Made by a program: the position numbers and the translations under genes. A stretch of 57,148 nucleotides of DNA from a bacterium (GTDB taxonomy: Bacteria; Bacteroidota; Bacteroidia; Chitinophagales; Saprospiraceae), in assembly GCA_024742755.1 (NCBI GenBank), contig JANSXW010000023.1, forward strand, positions 1 to 57,148, in the 5' to 3' direction. The stretch's first letter is position 1; each line of letters opens with the position of its first letter. The notes under the pieces were generated by a model that ran no database searches, was not told the origin of the DNA, and worked only from the letters and a program-made list of their open reading frames with translations. Positions 52,354 through 57,148 of this stretch are shown piece by piece.

Positions 52354-52919
52354 GCATCGGTTTTCCGGGCCTGAAAGGAGCGTACCAGGTGCTGAAGCCC
52401 CGCAAAATAATCCAGCAGCCAGGCACGGTTGAGGGTATCCGGGGTGAGCTGAATGTAGAAATTTTCCAGGCTGAGTTGCAGGACGAGGGCTGCCAGGTAA
52501 GATTGGTCCGTCAGCCCGATGATCCTGCCCCAGACCGGGAGGATAGCCGGTACGGTCAGTTCGGTGGTTGCTTCAAAGCAGCGCTCAAACGCCGGGCGGC
52601 TGCGGTGGACCCGCAATTGCCGGTTAAAGAGCAGGTCTGTTTTGTGTTCCAGCAACACCTCAATGAGGTCGTCCAGCGACTGGCAGGCGGCTTCCTTTTT
52701 GGCGATCAGCCGGGCCTGTTCAAGGTGGTGATGCAGAAGAGACTCCTGAAAACCCTCCGGGTCAGCAAAATGATGGTAAAAAGAGGACTTGCTTTTGCCT
52801 ACTGCCCGGGCCAGGCGCTCGACTTTCAGGGCTTGTGGGCCGTGGTGGGCAAATGTGGTGTAGCCGTGTTGGAGCCATTCTAATTGCAGGGCGGCGGCAT
52901 CTTTTGTGGTATTGGGCAT
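52350..52919 (-). CDS. TetR/AcrR-family transcriptional regulator
   Basis: 189 residues. N-terminal helix-turn-helix (GPQALKVERLARAVGKSKSSFYHHFADPEGFQESLLHHHLE, about 26-66) with the usual SFYHHF recognition helix; the C-terminal ligand/dimer domain is helical and not assigned to a subfamily. Such regulators repress a neighbouring gene and release on binding a small molecule. The likely target is the membrane protein immediately downstream, whose upstream palindrome overlaps this gene's stop codon. No similar palindrome of equal quality was seen in front of tetR itself, so autoregulation is not evident. Stop TAG lies within the operator. Confidence 0.88.
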   Translation of the reverse strand: MPNTTKDAAALQLEWLQHGYTTFAHHGPQALKVERLARAVGKSKSSFYHHFADPEGFQESLLHHHLEQARLIAKKEAACQSLDDLIEVLLEHKTDLLFNRQLRVHRSRPAFERCFEATTELTVPAILPVWGRIIGLTDQSYLAALVLQLSLENFYIQLTPDTLNRAWLLDYFAGLQHLVRSFQARKTDA

Positions 52920-52959
52920 TGGATGACTAATTTAGAAGCTTTAATATGGTAGTACCCCA

Positions 52960-53416
52960 TTAATGTTTGACCACCCTCGCAACACAATCTCCCCGGCCTT
53001 CACCCGAGACCATCAGCAGGTAGACGCCGGACTGTAGCCGGGTACCTGGATAGAACGACTGCATTGACATAGAGGCCTTCGGTCAGCCGATCACCAGGCT
53101 GTAGACCGTAATCAAATATTAAACGCCGGTAGCAATTATTGCCTTCGACTCGGTACAATCGCTTCTCTTCGACCTGAAGGTGAAGAAATTCTCCCGAAGT
53201 ATTCTGGACAAATGTCAGCACTCCTTCTTCCCCACATATAGTACCCTTCTTCAAAAAGCTATAGCTGGTTGAAATAGTATCATTCTTGAAGTTATTGATA
53301 ACCTGGCTGTTGATTTGAAGCTCGGGTGCGGACAAGTAGTATGCCAGCGTTTGAGCGGAGGAATGTCCCGCACAGCAGAATAGGAGGAGAAAAAGCGCTT
53401 GGTACTGGAGTTTCAT
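52960..53416 (-). pseudogene. Remnant of a T9SS-secreted protein
   Basis: The first frame codes 138 residues: a signal peptide (MKLQYQALFLLLFCCAGHSSAQ) and a short beta-rich part (LAYYLSAPELQINSQVINNF to GLQPGDRLTEGLYVNAVV), then junk to a stop at 53000. In the next frame the DNA continues as QSFYPGTRLQSGVYLLMVSG and ends RVVKH at 52960-52962, the end of a T9SS type A sorting domain. The middle of a sorting domain (NPxxD) is not present, so an internal deletion plus a frame change has joined the two ends. The gene was probably once a cargo of the type IX system; it is unlikely to make a functional product now. Confidence 0.7.
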
Positions 53417-53611
53417 ATTGGTAAAGTTAATAGCTAAGGTAACGCAAACGATAGACTATTTCAAGCATTAGCAACAGCTAATCCTAAGCCTTGCAATGAC
53501 CACTACAAACTCTTTTCTGGACCTACTGAGTGTAAAAGCTGAAAAGGACTGTTCATTCGTTCTTCGAAAACCCACAAAACAGGAATTCTACGTAATTTGC
53601 AACCATTAACT

Positions 53612-54463
53612 ATGGAAAAACTACGCTTCCAACGCACCAAATACGGCAAAGAGCTGCTGATCGATGCCTGCGATGAATCAGAACTGGAGCTCATTGCAGA
53701 CACGATGGTGACGAACTTTTATATCCTCCTCTTTTTGGAAAAAGGCAACGGGCAGTACCTGCTGGACGCAACGCCCATTGATTTCCGGGATCAGATGGTG
53801 CTGTTTATCAAGCCCGGGCAGGTCAATAAAGTAGATAAAGCCCACTTTGAGCGTTGCCATCTGATGTTTTTTGAAGGGGACTTCCTGGACGAATTCTTCA
53901 ATGATAAGGACTTTATTTTCAAGTTTGATTTTTTCCATAACCCGGAGCTCCCCTCCTACCTTCACCTGCCTGCCGGGCAATTCCAGGCATATTACAACCT
54001 GGCCCGTGAGGTACGGTCAGAAATCCGGCAGCAAACACCCGAAAGCCCCCACATTTTACGGTCCATCATTTACTACCTGCTGGTGCGGCTCAATCAGGCT
54101 TACGCCAAAGCGTACGGCACCTCCGGGCAAACCCTTTCCCACCCGACTCTCCTGGCTTTCCTGCGCCTGCTTGAACGAGACATTAAGACGCAACGCACGG
54201 TAGCGGCTTACGCAGAAAGGCTGCACATCAGCCGGGTACAGCTCAATAACCTCTGCCAGCAGCACTTCGCCAAGACAGCCCGGCAAATCATACGGGAAAG
54301 GGCCATGGCCGAAATCAAAAAGGCGCTGAAGTACTCCACGCTTAGCCTCTCAGAAATCGCTTACGATTTCAACTTCTCCGCACCGTCTCATTTTTCACGC
54401 TTTGTCAAGCAAATGACCGGATACGCCCCTCAGGATTTCAAAGAACATTTATCAAAATGGTAA
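53612..54463 (+). CDS. AraC-family transcriptional regulator
   Basis: 283 residues from ATG 53612 (a TTG five codons upstream is less likely). The N-terminal cupin-like sensing domain (FYILLFLEKGNGQYLLDATPIDFRDQMVLFIKPGQV) is followed by the C-terminal double helix-turn-helix: VAAYAERLHISRVQLNNLCQQHF and SLSEIAYDFNFSAPSHFSRFVKQMTGYAPQDFKEH, with all usual AraC/XylS positions. The ligand is not readable. The lipoprotein gene 81 bases downstream on the same strand, with a near -7 element of its own (CATCTTTG), is the best target candidate. Confidence 0.9.
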   Translation: MEKLRFQRTKYGKELLIDACDESELELIADTMVTNFYILLFLEKGNGQYLLDATPIDFRDQMVLFIKPGQVNKVDKAHFERCHLMFFEGDFLDEFFNDKDFIFKFDFFHNPELPSYLHLPAGQFQAYYNLAREVRSEIRQQTPESPHILRSIIYYLLVRLNQAYAKAYGTSGQTLSHPTLLAFLRLLERDIKTQRTVAAYAERLHISRVQLNNLCQQHFAKTARQIIRERAMAEIKKALKYSTLSLSEIAYDFNFSAPSHFSRFVKQMTGYAPQDFKEHLSKW

Positions 54464-54544
54464 GCCCTTTTTCAAACCGGTAAAAAAGCGTGCTGCTTTA
54501 CTGCTCATCTTTGCCGTATTCATTCTAACCAAAAATACGGTACT

Positions 54545-55267
54545 ATGAAATACCTCAGCTTTTTTGCCCTGATTGGGCTTTTGTACAGTTGCTCCCCGAT
54601 TACGAAAAGCCTGCTTGCAGAAAAGGAAGCTCCAGTTTTTGAAATCGCAGTCCGGCAGGTTAAGGAAGGCATGAAAGCAGACTTCGTCAGCAAACGCGCC
54701 ACATTTATCACTACACTTAAAGATCAGAAAGGCGTCAGCAACGACCGGGAGTTCCTATCTTTTTATGCCCTGCCCGAACCGGACAAACGCGAAGTATTCA
54801 TTGGAATGACACAGTACGTAACGGGCAAAACTGTGGGAAAAGTGCAGGGAAAGGTCATGGGTAAGTTTTTGAAGTTCGCCAAGACAATGGATTTGAAGGC
54901 TTACGTTTTCGTCCAGCCTACTGAGGGCGGGGATTTCAACCTGGGCGGGCTCGCAGCGGCCCCGGGCCAAGTGCTGGAGCTCGCCGTACGCCGTGTCAAA
55001 CCGGGACAGGAAGCGGCTTTCCAGTCTTCCCGTCAGGCTTTTGTAAAATGGCTGGACCAACAGGAAGGCGTAGAAGGCAGCTGGGAGTTTCAGGTAGTAG
55101 GCGGTAAAGACACCGACCGGCTGACTGTGGGCATGTCCGTATACGAAAGTCAGGAAGCCTTTCAGGCCATCGCACAGAAAGCACAGTCAATGCCTGAAGC
55201 GGGGGCCTACTTTGCCACTTTTGACCCGGTGGCCCTGCAATATGCAGTTAGTACCACCAACCAATAA
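54545..55267 (+). CDS. Lipoprotein with two ABM-like (dimeric alpha-beta barrel) domains
   Basis: 240 residues. Lipobox GLLYSCSP (Cys 16). Two related ferredoxin-like domains of about 100 residues follow: VFEIAVRQVKEGMKADFVSKR with DREFLSFYALPEPDKREVFI, and VLELAVRRVKPGQEAAFQSSR with SWEFQVVGGKDTDRLTVGMSVYES. This resembles tandem antibiotic biosynthesis monooxygenase/EthD-type domains, here exported. Ligand or reaction is unknown. It follows an AraC regulator and ends before a strong terminator at 55293, so the pair forms a compact regulon. Confidence 0.78.
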   Translation: MKYLSFFALIGLLYSCSPITKSLLAEKEAPVFEIAVRQVKEGMKADFVSKRATFITTLKDQKGVSNDREFLSFYALPEPDKREVFIGMTQYVTGKTVGKVQGKVMGKFLKFAKTMDLKAYVFVQPTEGGDFNLGGLAAAPGQVLELAVRRVKPGQEAAFQSSRQAFVKWLDQQEGVEGSWEFQVVGGKDTDRLTVGMSVYESQEAFQAIAQKAQSMPEAGAYFATFDPVALQYAVSTTNQ

Positions 55268-55292
55268 AACGGATATAGCCCTGCAAAACGAT

Positions 55293-55329
55293 GAGCCTAA
55301 TACCGTGTGGTGTTAGGCTCTTTTTTTTT
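55293..55329 (+). terminator. Strong Rho-independent terminator
   Basis: A 12-bp stem (55293-55304 with 55309-55320; GAGCCTAA pairs with TTAGGCTC, plus ACC/GGT and one wobble) with a GTGT loop is followed by nine T (55321-55329). It ends the AraC-lipoprotein unit. Confidence 0.92.
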
Positions 55330-55361
55330 GGCACGACCAGCTGAATGTACAACCAAATACC

Positions 55362-55369
55362 TATATTTG
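55362..55369 (+). promoter_or_regulatory. -7 element TATATTTG for the dioxygenase gene
   Basis: TATATTTG, an exact TAnnTTTG match, lies 29 bases before ATG 55399 and follows a strong terminator, so the gene has its own start. Confidence 0.55.
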
Positions 55370-55398
55370 ATGTTTGAACATTAAAATACTCACACCCC

Positions 55399-56283
55399 AT
55401 GCACCGCAGGCAATTCATTAAGAAAACCCTTACAAACAGTTCTATACTTATGGCAGGCAGCAGCATACCGTCTTTCGTAACCGAAAGCAAGCAATGGAAA
55501 AGCGGGGACGCCATCATGCCCGTTCTCTTCATTGGGCACGGCGCACCGCTTTACACCCTGGACGAGAACCCGTACAGCCGGGCCTGGAAGCAGGTCGCCG
55601 CGCGCATTCCACGCCCCAAAGCCATTGTGTGCATTTCCGCACACTGGCTGACCCGGGGCACTTTGGTCACTGCCATGGAAGCCCCCCGGACCATCCACGA
55701 CTTTGGGCGGATGGACGACCGGCTGTTTGAAATCGACTACCCGGCTCCGGGCGACCCGGCACTGGCGCAGGAAATCGCCCGCACCCTTACCGACTGGCAT
55801 GTGCAGGAGGACCACCGCTGGGGCTTTGATCATGGTGCCTGGTGCGTGGCCCGCTGGATGTACCCTGAAGCAGACATCCCCATGCTACAATTCAGCATCG
55901 ACTATCACCGGGGCGCGCAGCATCAGTATGAACTGGCAAAACACTTATCGTTTCTCAGGGAAAAAGGCGTCCTGATTTTGGCCAGCGGCAACATCGTCCA
56001 CAACCTGGGCGTGCTCCGTTTCCCGGAAAGCAGCACCTACGACTGGGCCATCGAATTTGATGAGCAGTCCAAAACCCTCATCGAAAAGGGCGACCACCAA
56101 AGCCTGATCGACTACCAAAAGCTGGGGCAGGCAGCAGCTTTATCCATTCCCACGCCCGACCACTACTATCCCCTGCTCTACGCGCTGGGGCTGCAGCGCC
56201 CAAAGGACAAGGTTTCCTTTCCTATTGATGGCATTGCGTATGGCAGTACGAGTATGCGGAGTGTGCTGATTGAGGCGGCTTAG
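55399..56283 (+). CDS. ygiD: Class III extradiol dioxygenase, 4,5-DOPA dioxygenase (YgiD) type, with Tat-like leader
   Basis: 294 residues. Members open the catechol ring of DOPA and related diols. Metal ligands aligned to E. coli YgiD (His22, His57, His234) are His 47 (FIGHGAPLY), His 82 (ISAHWLTRG) and His 255 (TPDHYYPLLYALG); the acid-base His177 corresponds to His 201 (ASGNIVHNLG). An N-terminal extension of about 38 residues carries MHRRQFIKKTLT followed by a modest hydrophobic stretch, a twin-arginine-type leader absent in E. coli, so export is possible but the hydrophobic part is short. Single gene with its own -7 element after a strong terminator. Substrate in this organism is unknown. 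Confidence 0.85.
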   Translation: MHRRQFIKKTLTNSSILMAGSSIPSFVTESKQWKSGDAIMPVLFIGHGAPLYTLDENPYSRAWKQVAARIPRPKAIVCISAHWLTRGTLVTAMEAPRTIHDFGRMDDRLFEIDYPAPGDPALAQEIARTLTDWHVQEDHRWGFDHGAWCVARWMYPEADIPMLQFSIDYHRGAQHQYELAKHLSFLREKGVLILASGNIVHNLGVLRFPESSTYDWAIEFDEQSKTLIEKGDHQSLIDYQKLGQAAALSIPTPDHYYPLLYALGLQRPKDKVSFPIDGIAYGSTSMRSVLIEAA

Positions 56284-56394
56284 GGGAAAAGGTTGAGGTT
56301 GAGTATCTTGAGATTCTTCTTTACGACGGTCGCTAGCGGCTACTCCGGACAGGACAATGGGCAGGAGGACCAACGCACCAAATTTTCTTTTACC

Positions 56395-56739
56395 TTAATC
56401 CATCCCTTGCTCTGTCTCATACCGGCTTTCCGCTTTGGCTTTTTGCCGCTCCAGGTACGTCAAATAAAAGTACCCGGCAAAGGCGGCGATGCAGAATGTC
56501 AGGATGACATTCAGCCTGAATATAGTTTTACGGCGGACCTGGTGGGCAACAAACAGCGCGACAATCAAACCTATTACCGCGGCTATTACGCCGTAGCCCA
56601 GAACAATGGCAGCGGCGGCGAGCCCCTGATCTTTACCGGCATCAATCATAGCGGCATAGGACAGGCCGGCAAAAAACGAGGTTAGTATTGCCAGCAGATA
56701 CAACAACAAGTTATAAGGTTTGACCATTCGATGTGCCAT
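56395..56739 (-). CDS. Small three-helix membrane protein
   Basis: 114 residues. Three predicted membrane helices: NLLLYLLAILTSFFAGLSYAAM, GLAAAAIVLGYGVIAAVIGLIVALFVA and IFRLNVILTFCIAAFAGYFYLTYL, then a charged tail (ERQKAKAESRYETEQGMD). No family was recognised. It is convergent with the dioxygenase gene, 111 bases apart, and its upstream side faces the repeat region at the right edge. The 111-base gap holds no recognisable element. Confidence 0.7.
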   Translation of the reverse strand: MAHRMVKPYNLLLYLLAILTSFFAGLSYAAMIDAGKDQGLAAAAIVLGYGVIAAVIGLIVALFVAHQVRRKTIFRLNVILTFCIAAFAGYFYLTYLERQKAKAESRYETEQGMD

Positions 56740-56841
56740 AATTATCGGGATTGCTTTGGTTAAGAACTGAACCGGATATGTAATTTTTGTGGCCCATACA
56801 GGCTAAGATAGGGAAAAGGGTTGGCTGTGATTGGGGTGGGG

Positions 56842-57148
56842 ACCACGGAAGGCACGGAATACACGGAGTTTGCTTAACCGTGATTGGGTGGGGACCACGG
56901 AAGGCACGGAATACACGGAATGTGGCTTTAGTTGCGGTGTGCCACAGGACCTTTCCGTGTGTTCTGTGCCTTCTGTGGTTAATTACAGTGGGCTGCCATT
57001 GGGGGTTCACGGAATACAGACCATGGGATATAAACCACGGAATACGCGGAATACACGGACGGTAGGTCCAGTTGCCGTCTGCCACAGACCCTTTCCGTGT
57101 GTTCTGTGCCTTCTGTGGTTAATTCCGGTGGGCTGCCATTGGGGGTTC
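56842..57148. repeat. Inverted-repeat array with a 140-bp period (to the window edge)
   Basis: A 26-base forward unit (ACCACGGAAGGCACGG and following) occurs at 56842-56867, 56894-56919 and, altered, at 57034-57059. Its inverse (TCCGTGTGTTCTGTGCC and following) occurs at 56954-56979 and 57094-57119. The last two forward/inverse pairs each enclose exactly 34 bases and can form 26-bp hairpins with a few mismatches. The block 56941-57008 recurs nearly unchanged at 57081-57148, 140 bases later. The array runs off the window. Apparent frames across it (for example 56711-57085) are by-products of the repeat. Confidence 0.85.

Noticed and set aside
52935..52965. Imperfect palindrome ATGG-N7-CCAT near the tetR start
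   Set aside because: Only the outer four bases pair and it does not match the half-site of the perfect palindrome; not called an operator.
56140..56373. Minus-strand frame beginning like a signal peptide (VLLPIVLSGVAAS)
   Set aside because: Most of it is antisense to the dioxygenase gene; the hydrophobic start appears to be chance.
56711..57085. Frames of 92-124 codons rich in His/Gly/Arg and Trp at the right edge
   Set aside because: They are translations of the 26-base repeat units and are not genes.

Overview
The window looks like a chromosomal segment of a Bacteroidota bacterium, most probably a Saprospiria/Lewinella-type marine or sludge organism. The evidence is seven proteins or remnants ending in a type IX secretion (T9SS) type A sorting domain, a DUF1501/DUF1800 pair, a long Bacteroidota-type NusB, and a GC-rich (by eye) genome whose gene starts lack obvious Shine-Dalgarno sequences. 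Many starts instead follow the Bacteroidota -7 element TAnnTTTG; the clearest case has TTTG, a 19-base spacer and TACCTTTG in front of the NUDIX gene. The assignment to a lineage is inference from gene content, not from a marker gene. No rRNA, tRNA, CRISPR array, transposase or phage gene was recognised.

Layout. 1-4.5 kb: a beta-helix protein fragment running off the left edge, a VOC protein, then the DUF1501/DUF1800 pair, all on the minus strand. 4.5-11.6 kb: two very large convergent secreted proteins (a jelly-roll/SprB-type protein and a 14-repeat FG-GAP protein). 11.8-17.5 kb: an rmlB-DUF502-pseudouridine synthase operon diverging from an outer-membrane barrel-kdtA pair and hldA, that is, envelope and LPS-core functions. 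17.7-22.1 kb: tandem T9SS paralogues, the second with codon use suggestive of high expression, closed by a strong bidirectional terminator. 22.2-34.2 kb: housekeeping genes (cysteine desulfurase, AhpD-like, UvrD/PcrA helicase, TrmH, periplasmic-binding lipoprotein, guaA, nusB, DoxX-family protein, DUF1599, YigZ). 34.3-42.6 kb: a zinc-less Vsr-type endonuclease, tandem T9SS-secreted subtilases and a TPR protein. 42.6-46.2 kb: NUDIX, SCO copper chaperone, a small lipoprotein, 3-oxoadipyl-CoA thiolase and a small secreted protein. 46.2-47.3 kb: about 1.1 kb without a convincing gene but with several hairpins. 47.3-51.2 kb: a likely operon of an iodotyrosine-deiodinase-like flavoprotein, an NRDE (TANGO2) protein, an ATP-grasp enzyme and a flavin reductase, then a lipoprotein. 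51.3-56.7 kb: small membrane proteins, a TetR regulator with an 18-bp perfect operator-like palindrome at its stop codon, a T9SS pseudogene, an AraC regulator with a lipoprotein, a Tat-tagged DOPA-dioxygenase-like enzyme, and a membrane protein. 56.8-57.15 kb: an inverted-repeat array with a 140-bp period.

The segments that most deserve follow-up are the deiodinase-like/flavin reductase cluster (active-site lid residues all present), the TetR palindrome, the structured 46.2-47.3 kb intergenic region, the right-edge repeat, and several sites of apparent gene decay (beta-helix fragment, 4-TM protein, T9SS remnant). All functional statements come from motif reading by eye; no database search was run.
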